The position numbers were made by a program, and so were the translations under genes. Positions 22,193-31,482 of a DNA stretch of 45,421 nucleotides are shown piece after piece. The stretch's first letter is position 1. Each line of letters starts with the position of its first letter. Location: NCBI GenBank assembly GCA_023391105.1, contig JAEWBO010000015.1, forward strand, positions 1-45,421, written 5' to 3'. A model generated the notes under the pieces. The model had not been told where the DNA came from. It did not search any database and saw only the letters and a list, made by a program, of their open reading frames with translations. The DNA comes from Bacillota bacterium (GTDB lineage Bacteria; Bacillota; Clostridia; Christensenellales; SZUA-584).

Positions 22193-22954
22193 TTGGGCGT
22201 CATCGCGGACATCTTATTTCGCCGCAGACACACGGATGTTTATCGTCGTGTGGATAAAGAGCGGCTGCCCCGGCATGTGGCCGTGATTATGGACGGAAAC
22301 GGCCGCTGGGCGAAAAAAAGAGCATTACCCCGCAGCGCCGGGCACAGAGCCGGCGTGGAAAGGGTACGCACCATTATTCGCATGAGCTCGGACATCGGTA
22401 TCCGATATCTGACGCTTTATGCGTTTTCCACTGAAAACTGGAAGCGGCCTGCTGATGAAGTGGGTACGCTGATGAAGCTGCTGCTCGAGTATCTTGTCAA
22501 AGAGCTTGCCGAATTGCATGAAAAGAACGTGCGGATCACGACACTCGGTGACTTGTCCAAGCTGCCGGAGGAAGTGACTCGGGAAATAAACCGCGCCGTG
22601 GAGACGACCAAGAACAACACCGGGCTCACCGTCAATATGGCGATAAATTACGGTGCGCGTCAGGAGTATATTGACGCTGTGAAGCGCATTGTGCACGATG
22701 GAAAAAGCGTCGAAGAGATTGATGAAGCATGCATCTCATCGTATTTAAGCACGGCAGGGAAACCGGATCCGGATCTGCTTATACGCACAAGCGGCGAAAT
22801 GCGCATCAGCAACTTTTTGCTGTATCAGCTCGCATATGCTGAGTTTTATTTTACAGACACGCTTTGGCCCGATTTTGATGAAGTGGAATACGCGAAAGCG
22901 CTTGACTGCTTCGCATCGCGTGACCGCCGTTTTGGCGGCCTTGGAGGAAGTTGA
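22193..22954 (+). CDS. uppS: Isoprenyl transferase (undecaprenyl diphosphate synthase)
   Basis: The 253-residue cis-prenyltransferase has VAVIMDGNGRWAKKRALPRS with the catalytic Asp and Gly-Arg pair, YLTLYAFSTENWKRP, and the C-terminal PDPDLLIRTSGEMRISNFL. It makes the C55 carrier lipid for peptidoglycan. TTG start with AGGAG nine bases upstream. Its stop abuts the cdsA start. Confidence 0.96.
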   Translation: MGVIADILFRRRHTDVYRRVDKERLPRHVAVIMDGNGRWAKKRALPRSAGHRAGVERVRTIIRMSSDIGIRYLTLYAFSTENWKRPADEVGTLMKLLLEYLVKELAELHEKNVRITTLGDLSKLPEEVTREINRAVETTKNNTGLTVNMAINYGARQEYIDAVKRIVHDGKSVEEIDEACISSYLSTAGKPDPDLLIRTSGEMRISNFLLYQLAYAEFYFTDTLWPDFDEVEYAKALDCFASRDRRFGGLGGS

Positions 22955-23758
22955 TTGGCAAAACGGATACTTTACGCAATTCCGGCACTGGCACTGCTGC
23001 TGACTGTGGTCTATTTCCACGGACTTTACGCGCAGCTTGTTGTGGCTGCTGTGGCGGTGCTTTGCGTGCATGAAATGATGAAGGCCATGTCTGCTGTCGG
23101 GCGCCCAATAAAGCTTTTGGGCTACGCCTTTGCGGTGCTGCTGCTTCCCGCATATCTGTTCGCGGGCGGACTTGCAGGCATTGCGATACTCATCGCGCTT
23201 GGTATCATGGCGGTGTTTTCTGTGCTGGTGCTATCGGGCCGCGACGCGATAGACGGCTTGGTCACAGTGATCCCCATGCTGTATCCGGGGCTGTTTTTGG
23301 CGTTTCTGCTTGCGATATTCTGCATTGACAATGCGGATATGTCGCGCTTTTTGTTGATCATGACGTTTGGTGCGGCGGTTATTACGGACACCTTTGCGTA
23401 CTTCAGCGGCAGACTTTTCGGCAAGCGCAAGCTCATTCCCAAGGTAAGCCCCAACAAAACGGTGGAAGGTGCGATCGGAGGTCTCGTTTTCGGGACGTGC
23501 GCTGTTGTGGTACTGGGCGCTGTGCTGCAGGGTTATTTTGGTATTAGCATGAATCCGCTTTGGTATGTGTTGCTGGGGCTGGTGCTTTCCGCGCTGACGC
23601 AGATCGGTGATCTTGCGGCATCGCTGGTCAAAAGACGACTTGGCATTAAAGATTATGGGTATATTATGGGTGAGCACGGCGGTGCGATGGACAGGCTTGA
23701 TAGTGTGTTGTTCATCAGCCCGGCTGTATTCGCCTTTTATTTTGTATTAGTGGCATAA
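22955..23758 (+). CDS. cdsA: Phosphatidate cytidylyltransferase
   Basis: The 267-residue multi-pass membrane enzyme makes CDP-diacylglycerol from phosphatidate and CTP. The C-terminal PROSITE-type signature is clear: SLVKRRLGIKDYGYIMGEHG followed by GAMDRLDS. Around seven hydrophobic helices precede it. TTG start immediately after the uppS stop, with GGAGG eight bases upstream. Confidence 0.96.
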   Translation: MAKRILYAIPALALLLTVVYFHGLYAQLVVAAVAVLCVHEMMKAMSAVGRPIKLLGYAFAVLLLPAYLFAGGLAGIAILIALGIMAVFSVLVLSGRDAIDGLVTVIPMLYPGLFLAFLLAIFCIDNADMSRFLLIMTFGAAVITDTFAYFSGRLFGKRKLIPKVSPNKTVEGAIGGLVFGTCAVVVLGAVLQGYFGISMNPLWYVLLGLVLSALTQIGDLAASLVKRRLGIKDYGYIMGEHGGAMDRLDSVLFISPAVFAFYFVLVA

Positions 23759-23772
23759 AAAAGGACGAACAA

Positions 23773-24915
23773 ATGAAGAAGATTGCAATACTGGGCGCGA
23801 CAGGATCGGTGGGGCGGCAAGCGCTTGATATCATAGAAAAATTCCCCGACAGATTTAAAGTGACGGCGCTCACGGCGCACAGGAGCAGTGACGAGCTGCT
23901 GGAAACAGCGAAAAGGCTTGGCGCATGCTATGTGGGGCTGACAGGCTGCAACGGAGACCTTGAATTTGAGAAGAAGGTTCCCAAGGGCATGAAGGTGGGC
24001 TTTGGTATTCAAGGCCTTGTTGAATCGTGCACCGCGGGTAACCCGGACATTGTGCTGATTGCCGTGGTGGGTATCGCAGGCCTGCCGCCGCTGATCGAAT
24101 GCTTGGATCGCGGCATCGATGTGGCGCTTGCCAACAAGGAATCTCTTGTGTGCGGCGGGCATATCGTCAAGCAGAAGCAAAAGACATCCAAATCCGAGCT
24201 TTTTCCGGTGGACAGCGAGCTTTGCGCGATCTACCAGTGCTTGAAGGGTGTGGACACCACGGGACTTCGCCGCATTTTGTTGACGGCATCCGGCGGGCCT
24301 TTCTTTGACTGGGACAAGGAAACAATACAAAAGGCCACGGTTGACCAGGCGCTGTGTCATCCCAATTGGCGCATGGGTCGCAAAATCACGGTGGACTGTG
24401 CCACATACATGAACAAAGGTCTTGAGATCATCGAGGCGCGCTGGCTTTTCGATGTCCCTCCCGATATGATCGATGTGGTGGTGCACAGGCAAAGCATCAT
24501 TCATTCGATGATCGAATACAACGACGGTGCGGTGATTGCGCAGCTGGGGCCCACGGACATGAGACAGCCCATTCAGTATGCGTTCGGGCATCCCGAGCGG
24601 CTTGACAGCGTGGTGGGACATCTGGATTTCACAAAGCTTAAAACGCTGACATTTGACGTGCCGGACACCGATAAGTTCCCATGCCTGAAGCACGCGCAGG
24701 ACGCGATTCGTGAAGGCGGCGCCATGCCGATTATCATGAACGCGGCGAATGAGGCGGCAGTGGAGCTTTTCCTTGAGAAAAAGATCGCTTTTGGTGATAT
24801 TGAAAAGAGCGTGTCGTTTGCGATGAACAAATTTGCCCACCTCAAGGCGAACACACTGATTGAGATTTACAAAACGGATATGGAAGTCAAGGATTTTGTG
24901 TATCACAACATTTAA
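23773..24915 (+). CDS. dxr: 1-deoxy-D-xylulose-5-phosphate reductoisomerase
   Basis: The 380-residue enzyme catalyses the committed MEP-pathway step. NADPH site: IAILGATGSVGRQALDII. Active-site segments: LANKESLVCGG, FPVDSELCAIYQCL, LTASGGPFF, and TVDCATYMNKGLEIIEARWL. It is linked with uppS and ispG, which make and use isoprenoid precursors. ATG start with AAAGGA upstream. Confidence 0.97.
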   Translation: MKKIAILGATGSVGRQALDIIEKFPDRFKVTALTAHRSSDELLETAKRLGACYVGLTGCNGDLEFEKKVPKGMKVGFGIQGLVESCTAGNPDIVLIAVVGIAGLPPLIECLDRGIDVALANKESLVCGGHIVKQKQKTSKSELFPVDSELCAIYQCLKGVDTTGLRRILLTASGGPFFDWDKETIQKATVDQALCHPNWRMGRKITVDCATYMNKGLEIIEARWLFDVPPDMIDVVVHRQSIIHSMIEYNDGAVIAQLGPTDMRQPIQYAFGHPERLDSVVGHLDFTKLKTLTFDVPDTDKFPCLKHAQDAIREGGAMPIIMNAANEAAVELFLEKKIAFGDIEKSVSFAMNKFAHLKANTLIEIYKTDMEVKDFVYHNI

Positions 24916-24945
24916 AAAATGTTACGTATTATGTGGCGGCAGTTA

Positions 24946-24954
24946 TGATATAAT
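24946..24954 (+). promoter_or_regulatory. Extended -10 promoter ahead of rseP
   Basis: TGATATAAT gives a perfect -10 (24949-24954) with the extended TGn element, but no good -35. It would allow separate expression of rseP-ispG-polC. Confidence 0.55.
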
Positions 24955-24977
24955 GAATTAAAAAGGGAGAAAAAGCC

Positions 24978-26009
24978 TTGGATATCATAGCGACTGTATT
25001 TAGCATTATCGGCGCGTTGCTGGTCATCGGCATCATTATCATGGTTCATGAGCTGGGACATTTCAGCATTGGCCGTGCCTGCAAAATCAAAGTGATAGAA
25101 TTTTCGGTCGGTTTTGGTCCCAAGATCAAGCAGTGGGTCAAGAACGATATCATTTATACTGTCCGCTGGGTGCTGCTTGGCGGTTATACGAAATTTTTCG
25201 GCGAGGATGAGGAGCTGGACGATCGGGATTCGTTTAATAAGCAGCCCGCAGGCCGGCGTGCACTTGCGATTTTTGCGGGTCCGATGTTCAATATCATCTT
25301 TGCTTTTTTGCTTGTCGTCATTACGCTATGCGCTTTTGGCGATTACGCGCCGATGGTTGCGGCTGTGTATGAAAACAGCCCTGCACAGACGGCGGGTCTT
25401 CAGGTGGGCGATGTGATTCTCGAAATGAACGGCGTGGCAATGGATTTTTCGATGGAGATCGATTCGGCCACGCGGGCGTCCGATCATGTGATGATGCCCA
25501 TCACCGTGCAGCGCGGAGATCAGGTGCTTTCTTTCGATATTCCTTACAAATTTGACGAGGCTCAGCAAAAATACTTGGTGGGTATTGAGATCGGCGGTCA
25601 ACGCGCCACATTTGGCATCGGCGAAGCGATCGCGCTGTCGTTTAAATGGATGTTCCTGCTCGTGAAAGAGACCATTCTTGCCATATTTGGTCTGTTTGCG
25701 GGGCAGGGTACAGAGAATGCCATGGGCGTTGTCGGCATGGTGAGCTACCTTGGCGCGGCGATTCGCAGCAGCGTTGAATATGTGCTGCGGCTGGGTGTGG
25801 CAATCAGCGTAAGTCTTGCGGTGTTCAATCTGCTGCCGCTGCCCGCTCTGGACGGCGGACGGCTTGTGTTCATCGGCATCGAAAAGCTGTTCAGAAAGCC
25901 TGTGCCGCGCAACGTGGAGGGGGCGATCCATCTGGTGGGCTTTGCGCTGCTCATCGTGGTGTTCTTCCTGATTACCTATCAAGACATCTCACGGATGTTC
26001 AGCGGCTGA
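24978..26009 (+). CDS. rseP: RIP metalloprotease RseP (site-2 protease)
   Basis: The 343-residue intramembrane zinc protease has HELGH (His24, Glu25, His28) in its first helix and a second metal ligand in NLLPLPALDGGRL near residue 285. One PDZ domain lies between (about 108-190; MVAAVYENSPAQTAGLQVGD). It cleaves membrane anti-sigma factors or signal peptide remnants. TTG start with GGGAG upstream. The gene is embedded in the dxr-rseP-ispG order common to Firmicutes. Confidence 0.96.
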   Translation: MDIIATVFSIIGALLVIGIIIMVHELGHFSIGRACKIKVIEFSVGFGPKIKQWVKNDIIYTVRWVLLGGYTKFFGEDEELDDRDSFNKQPAGRRALAIFAGPMFNIIFAFLLVVITLCAFGDYAPMVAAVYENSPAQTAGLQVGDVILEMNGVAMDFSMEIDSATRASDHVMMPITVQRGDQVLSFDIPYKFDEAQQKYLVGIEIGGQRATFGIGEAIALSFKWMFLLVKETILAIFGLFAGQGTENAMGVVGMVSYLGAAIRSSVEYVLRLGVAISVSLAVFNLLPLPALDGGRLVFIGIEKLFRKPVPRNVEGAIHLVGFALLIVVFFLITYQDISRMFSG

Positions 26010-26010
26010 C

Positions 26011-27060
26011 ATGCATAGACAAAGTAAAAGTGTCACGTTTGGCGGCGTTGCCATTGGCGGCGGCGAAAGCGTGCTGATACAATCGATGACAAACACGGAT
26101 ACGGCGGACAAGGCGGCGACACTTGAGCAGATTGCGCGCCTTGAAGAGGCGGGCTGCGAGGCCGTCCGCTGCGCGTTCTATGGCGAAGAGTGCGCAGACG
26201 CGTTTCGTGAAATCAAAAAGCATATGCACGTGCCGCTTATTGCGGACGTGCATTTTGATGCGCGGCTGGCTGTGCTTGCGATGGAAAGCGGCGCCGATAA
26301 GGTGCGCATTAACCCCGGAAATCTACGCGGCGAGAACGCGCTGGAGACGGTCGTGCAAAAGGCCAAGGAGACGGGTGCCGCGCTGCGTATCGGCGTCAAT
26401 TCAGGCTCTCTCGAAGAACGCTTGATTGATAAATACGGCGGGCCGACACCTGAGGCGATGGCCGAGAGTGCCACGGATTGGGTGCGCCGTGTGTACGACA
26501 TGGGCTTTGACCGTGTGGTGGTATCCATCAAAGCATCGTCTGTCGCCACATGTGTCCAGGCAAACCGCGCGTTTGCCGCTGTGTGTGACGCGCCGCTGCA
26601 TATCGGCATTACCGAAGCGGGCACATATGAGAACGCCATTGTCAAATCGGCTGTGGGGCTTGGTGCGCTGCTGCTCGATGGCATCGGCGACACGGTGCGC
26701 GTGTCCGTCACGGGCGATCCTGTGAGCGAAATCGAAGCTGCACGGCGCATATTGCAAAGCGCAGGGGTGCGTACCTTCTATCCCGAGGTGATCAGCTGCC
26801 CCACATGCGCGCGCACCAAGATTGATATCGTTCGGCTTGCGAGAAGCGTTCAGGATATACTTGCTGAAAGATCATGCGCAGTGACCGCGGCGGTGATGGG
26901 CTGCATCGTGAACGGGCCGGGCGAAGCAAGACACGCGGATATCGGCATTGCGGGCGGCGACAAGAAAGCGGCGCTATTTGCCAAAGGCGAGCTGATCGGG
27001 ACATATGCCGAAGAAGACATATTAGACGCATTTACACAATATCTTGATAAACATTTTTAA
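26011..27060 (+). CDS. ispG: 4-hydroxy-3-methylbut-2-enyl-diphosphate synthase
   Basis: The 349-residue MEP-pathway enzyme has the short (non-plant) form. Fe-S cluster ligands are visible: Cys263 and Cys266 in SCPTCARTKID and Cys298 in MGCIVNGPGEARHADIG. The TIM-barrel N-terminus contains IQSMTNTDTADKAAT and IADVHFDARLA. It starts two bases after the rseP stop, so it is coupled to it. Confidence 0.97.
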   Translation: MHRQSKSVTFGGVAIGGGESVLIQSMTNTDTADKAATLEQIARLEEAGCEAVRCAFYGEECADAFREIKKHMHVPLIADVHFDARLAVLAMESGADKVRINPGNLRGENALETVVQKAKETGAALRIGVNSGSLEERLIDKYGGPTPEAMAESATDWVRRVYDMGFDRVVVSIKASSVATCVQANRAFAAVCDAPLHIGITEAGTYENAIVKSAVGLGALLLDGIGDTVRVSVTGDPVSEIEAARRILQSAGVRTFYPEVISCPTCARTKIDIVRLARSVQDILAERSCAVTAAVMGCIVNGPGEARHADIGIAGGDKKAALFAKGELIGTYAEEDILDAFTQYLDKHF

Positions 27061-27140
27061 GGAACTGATTACATAAGGTGTTTCGGCTGGCCGAGACCGC
27101 AAACGAATAAATCGGTTATTTTCTAACTAGGGGGCCATGG

Positions 27141-30100
27141 GTGAGTCAGGACAATGATTTTTTTGCCGCGCTGAAAAAGAGCGTCGGTATAGATGAATGT
27201 TATGATCTGCAGTTCGAAAAGGTTCAGCACGATAAGAAAAATTCGCGTCTGAAAATCCATTTTTGCAGCAATCTGCTTCCTGCTGAGGTCTGCCTTGGTA
27301 TTGAGGGTTTTGTCAGAGAAAACGTGCGTGAGGATGCAGAAGTCTGCTTTCAATATCGTGACTTGAACGACGATGATGCAGTCAAGTTCGAAAACCATAT
27401 AAAAGAGCTGTGCGGCACGTACAGAGAAGCGTTCGCGCCTTTTTTGTCGCGCTGTCTTGTCAAGCTCAGCGGCAAAACGCTGCATGTTGATTTTGCGGAT
27501 GATTTTGCGCCCGAGCTTTTTGCGACCATGGGAATCAAGGATTATTTGACAGACTACTTAATGCGCTGCCTGGGAAAAAACGCGGCTGTGGTTGTCGGCC
27601 GGTGTGATGCTTCCGTGCTGCCCGCGCCCGTGCGCAAAAGACGAGAGAAAAAAATAACGGTTGAAAAAGCGTTGCCGGAGCAGACGGCAAAGCCAGCTGA
27701 AGCCATGCCCGCCGCTGTCAAAGAAGAACCCAAGCAGCCCAAAGAGAAGGATACGCCTCTGATACATGGCAAGCACGTTCAGGGCGACCCCATGCCCATC
27801 AAGGAGCTTTCCGAGCTGACGGGCGCGTGTGTCATCAGCGGGCAGTTGATGGACTTAAAGTCGTTTGACATCAAGAACGAGACGCGCGGCAAGAAGTCTA
27901 TCATCGTGTTCGCCGTCACAGACCTGACTTCGACGGTGACATGCAAGGCGTTTGTGGGTCGTGACAAATGTGAGGAGATCAAAGAACGGATGCAAAAAGC
28001 GCCCGCGCTTCGCGTGGGGGGCACGGCGGCTTACGACAGCTTTTCGCGCGAGCTTTGCATCACGGTCAAAAGCATAGAGGAAACCAAGGCCAAAAGACGC
28101 GAGGATAACGCCGAAATCAAGCGCGTGGAGCTGCATATGCACACCAACATGAGCGCACTCGATGGCTGTGCGGACGAGGTGGACGTGGTCAAACGTGCCG
28201 CCGCGTTCGGGCATGATGCCGTCGCGATCACGGATCATGGCGTGGTGCAGGCGTTTCCGCGCGCCTTCGATGCCGCCAAGAAGCTGGGCATCAAGGTGAT
28301 ATACGGCATGGAAGCGTATATGTTCGACGATATGAGCCGCTCGTACAGTGAGGAATTTGCCGAAGAATACGTGGTGTTCGACTTGGAAACGACAGGGCTG
28401 AATCCTAGGTTCTGCGGCATCACGGAAATCGGCGCAGTGCGCTTGCGCCATGGCGAGATCATCGATACGTTCTCCACGTTCGTTAACCCGGAGCAGCCCA
28501 TCAGCCAGCAGATCACCGACATCACGGGCATCACCGACGAAATGGTCAAGGACGCGCCCAAAATGGGTGAGGCGCTTGCGATGTTCAAGGAATACGCGGG
28601 AGATACGCCGCTTGCCGCGCACAACGCATCGTTTGACATGAGCTTTATCAAAAAGCATGGCGAAGACAACGGCATCCGGTTTGATAACCCCTCTCTCGAT
28701 ACGGTCGGGCTTTTTAAGCGCACGTTCCCGGGACATAAATCGTACAGCCTTGGCAATTTGGCCTCCGATTTTGACATCAAGCTGCGCCATCACCGTGCGC
28801 TCGACGACGCGGAATGCACCGCCAAGATCATGGCGATGGCCATCAAAAAGGATGGTCAGCCTCAAAATCAGCTTGATCCGTCGAATGAGAAAACAAAAAA
28901 GAATTATCATGTGATATTGCTCTGCAAGGACAAGAAAGGGCTTTTCAATCTCTACAAGCTGGTCAGTGATTCGCATATCAACCATTTTTACAGACGGCCC
29001 CGCATGCCAAAATCGCTGCTGATAAAGCACCGAGAGGGGCTTATTGTGGGCTCCGCGTGCGAGCAGGGCGAGCTGATACAGGCGATGCTGCGCTACGCAT
29101 CCGAGGGCGAGATCGAGGAGGTCGCCTCGTTCTACGATTATCTTGAGGTGCAGCCGGACGGAAACAACTTTTTTATGGTTCGCGAGGGGCGCCTTCGAGA
29201 TGTGGAGGCGGTGCGCGATATCACGCGGCACATTGTGAAGCTGGGTGAAAAGCTGAAAAAGCCCGTTGTCGCCACATGCGACGCGCATTTTATCGAGCCG
29301 CAGGACGAATATTTCCGCCGCATTCTCATGCACGGGCAAAAGTTTTCGGACGCGGACAATCAGGCACCGCTGTTTTTCCGCACCACGGAAGAAATGCTTG
29401 CTGAGTTTGCGTACTTAGGCGAAGAAAAAGCGCGCGAGATCGTGATCGACAACACGCGCGCCATCGCGGAGCAGGTGGAGAACATCAAGCTGCTGCCCGA
29501 CGACACCGCGATGCCTGAGATTCCCGACGCAGCTGAAAAGCTCGAACGCATGGATTATGAAAACGCGCGCGCCAAATACGGCGATCCGCTGCCTGAGATT
29601 GTGGAGAAGCGCTTAAGGTTTGAGCTTGATAATATCATAGAGCACGGATACAGCGTGCTGTATTATATCGCCTACGAGCTTGTGAAGCACTCGCTCGACG
29701 ACGGCTATCTCGTGGGTTCGCGTGGGTCGGTGGGTTCGTCGCTTGCGGCCACGATGGCGGGCATCACCGAGGTGAACGCGCTGCCGCCGCATTATGTGTG
29801 CCCCAACTGTAAGCACAGCGATTTTGACGTGGATACGAGCAAATACGCGTGCGGGCCGGATCTGCCGCCCAAGGACTGTCCCCAATGCGGGACGGCTTAC
29901 ATACGCGACGGCTACGATATACCGTTCGCGACGTTCCTTGGCATCAACGCGGATAAGGTGCCGGATATTGACCTTAACTTTTCTGGCGTTTATCAGCCCG
30001 AGGCGCACAAGTTCATACTTGAATTCTTCGGAGAAGAGCACGTGTTTCGCGCAGGCACCATCAGCAGCATCAAGGAGCAGACAGCCTATGGTTTCGTAAA

Positions 30101-31394
30101 GAACTATCTTATGGAAAAAGGCTTGAATGCGAGTAAGGCCGAGATCGATCGGCTGACAAAGGGCGTCTCGGGCACCAAGCGCACGACGGGGCAGCACCCG
30201 GGCGGCCTCGTTATATTGCCAAAAAGCCGCGATATCCATGAGTTTACGCCGATACAGCATCCCGCGAACGACGCGTCTTCGGGCAGCGTGACCACGCATT
30301 ACAACTTTAATTCGTTGCATGATCGGCTAGTCAAGCTGGATATTCTCGGCCATGACGATCCAACGGCGCTCAGGATGCTCCAGGATATCACAGGCATCGA
30401 CCCTAAAGAGGTACCCATTAACGACAGCGACACACTTTCGCTGTTCTCGTCCACAAGGGCGCTTGGATTAAAGCCGGAGCAGATACTCGGCACCGAGGTG
30501 GGCAGCATCGGCATTCCCGAATTCGGCACCAAATTTGTGCGACAGATACTTGTGGAGACACAACCAACCACGATCGATGAGCTGGTGCGCATCGCGGGGC
30601 TGTCTCATGGCACCGACGTGTGGATCAACAACGCGCATGATCTCATACAGGCAGGCACAGCCACGCTGCGCGAGGTTATCTGTACGCGTGACGATATCAT
30701 GAACTACCTCGTATCGAAGGGCATGGACGCAAAGGAATCGTTCTTTATCATGGAGTCGGTGAGAAAAGGCAAGGGCTTAAAGGACGACTGGGAAGCGGAC
30801 ATGAGACAGGCAAAGGTGCCCGATTGGTTCATCGACTCGTGCAAAAAGATCGCCTATATGTTCCCGCGCGCACATGCCGTGGCTTATGTGATGATGTCGC
30901 TGCGCATCGCGTATTTTAAGGTGCACCATCCGCGCGCGTTTTACGCCACGTATTTCAGTGTACGTGCCGACAACCTCGACTCGGCGCATCTGCATTCAGG
31001 AGAGACGGTGAGGGCGCGCATCGCGCATATCGAAGCTCAGGGAAAGGCGGCGACGGCTTTGGAGCAGTCTCAGCTGACTATGCTTGAAGTGGCGCTGGAG
31101 ATGTATGAACGCGGTATCGAGTTCTTGCCGTGCGACCTATATAAATCCGACGCAACCAATTGCGTCATCGAGAACGAGGGCTTAAGGCTGCCGTTTACCG
31201 CTCTTGGCGGTACGGGCGTGTCGGCGGCGCAGGGCATTGTGCGCGCACGCGAGCAGGGGCCGTTCCTCTCAATTGAGGATTTGAAAAAGCGCTCGGGCAT
31301 ATCGAGCGCCGTTGTGACCAAGCTTGAAGAAAACGGATGCTTAAAGGGTCTTCTCAAAAGCAACCAGCTGAGTCTGTTTGATTTAACCAGTTAA
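27141..31394 (+). CDS. polC: DNA polymerase III PolC-type alpha subunit
   Basis: The 1417-residue replicative polymerase is of the Gram-positive PolC type. In order: an N-terminal region, an OB fold (about 215-325), a PHP domain starting at VELHMHTNMSALDG (~329), an inserted 3'-5' exonuclease beginning YVVFDLETTGLNPRFCG (~410) that splits PHP, a PolC zinc knuckle (CPNC...CPQCG, ~886-920), the catalytic PDIDLNFSG (~941) and the C-terminal helix-hairpin-helix (IEDLKKRSGIS). A Lys/Pro/Ala-rich linker precedes the OB fold. GTG start with AGGGGG upstream. Proofreading and polymerase motifs are intact. Confidence 0.98.
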   Translation: MSQDNDFFAALKKSVGIDECYDLQFEKVQHDKKNSRLKIHFCSNLLPAEVCLGIEGFVRENVREDAEVCFQYRDLNDDDAVKFENHIKELCGTYREAFAPFLSRCLVKLSGKTLHVDFADDFAPELFATMGIKDYLTDYLMRCLGKNAAVVVGRCDASVLPAPVRKRREKKITVEKALPEQTAKPAEAMPAAVKEEPKQPKEKDTPLIHGKHVQGDPMPIKELSELTGACVISGQLMDLKSFDIKNETRGKKSIIVFAVTDLTSTVTCKAFVGRDKCEEIKERMQKAPALRVGGTAAYDSFSRELCITVKSIEETKAKRREDNAEIKRVELHMHTNMSALDGCADEVDVVKRAAAFGHDAVAITDHGVVQAFPRAFDAAKKLGIKVIYGMEAYMFDDMSRSYSEEFAEEYVVFDLETTGLNPRFCGITEIGAVRLRHGEIIDTFSTFVNPEQPISQQITDITGITDEMVKDAPKMGEALAMFKEYAGDTPLAAHNASFDMSFIKKHGEDNGIRFDNPSLDTVGLFKRTFPGHKSYSLGNLASDFDIKLRHHRALDDAECTAKIMAMAIKKDGQPQNQLDPSNEKTKKNYHVILLCKDKKGLFNLYKLVSDSHINHFYRRPRMPKSLLIKHREGLIVGSACEQGELIQAMLRYASEGEIEEVASFYDYLEVQPDGNNFFMVREGRLRDVEAVRDITRHIVKLGEKLKKPVVATCDAHFIEPQDEYFRRILMHGQKFSDADNQAPLFFRTTEEMLAEFAYLGEEKAREIVIDNTRAIAEQVENIKLLPDDTAMPEIPDAAEKLERMDYENARAKYGDPLPEIVEKRLRFELDNIIEHGYSVLYYIAYELVKHSLDDGYLVGSRGSVGSSLAATMAGITEVNALPPHYVCPNCKHSDFDVDTSKYACGPDLPPKDCPQCGTAYIRDGYDIPFATFLGINADKVPDIDLNFSGVYQPEAHKFILEFFGEEHVFRAGTISSIKEQTAYGFVKNYLMEKGLNASKAEIDRLTKGVSGTKRTTGQHPGGLVILPKSRDIHEFTPIQHPANDASSGSVTTHYNFNSLHDRLVKLDILGHDDPTALRMLQDITGIDPKEVPINDSDTLSLFSSTRALGLKPEQILGTEVGSIGIPEFGTKFVRQILVETQPTTIDELVRIAGLSHGTDVWINNAHDLIQAGTATLREVICTRDDIMNYLVSKGMDAKESFFIMESVRKGKGLKDDWEADMRQAKVPDWFIDSCKKIAYMFPRAHAVAYVMMSLRIAYFKVHHPRAFYATYFSVRADNLDSAHLHSGETVRARIAHIEAQGKAATALEQSQLTMLEVALEMYERGIEFLPCDLYKSDATNCVIENEGLRLPFTALGGTGVSAAQGIVRAREQGPFLSIEDLKKRSGISSAVVTKLEENGCLKGLLKSNQLSLFDLTS

Positions 31395-31482
31395 GCAAGG
31401 GCAGAAATAATCAGTGCTTTTCGGCTCTTTTTGTTTCTCCGGTGCAAACGTGGGTAACATAAGGGTAAAGGAGGAGAGGCGC

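Noticed and set aside
23737..24906. 389-codon ORF antisense to dxr
   Set aside because: It mirrors the dxr frame, is rich in His/Arg as shadow frames usually are, and has no domain or promoter.
27855..29339. 494-codon ORF antisense to polC
   Set aside because: It lies fully inside polC on the opposite strand, has no start signal or recognisable domain, and is explained by the codon bias of polC.
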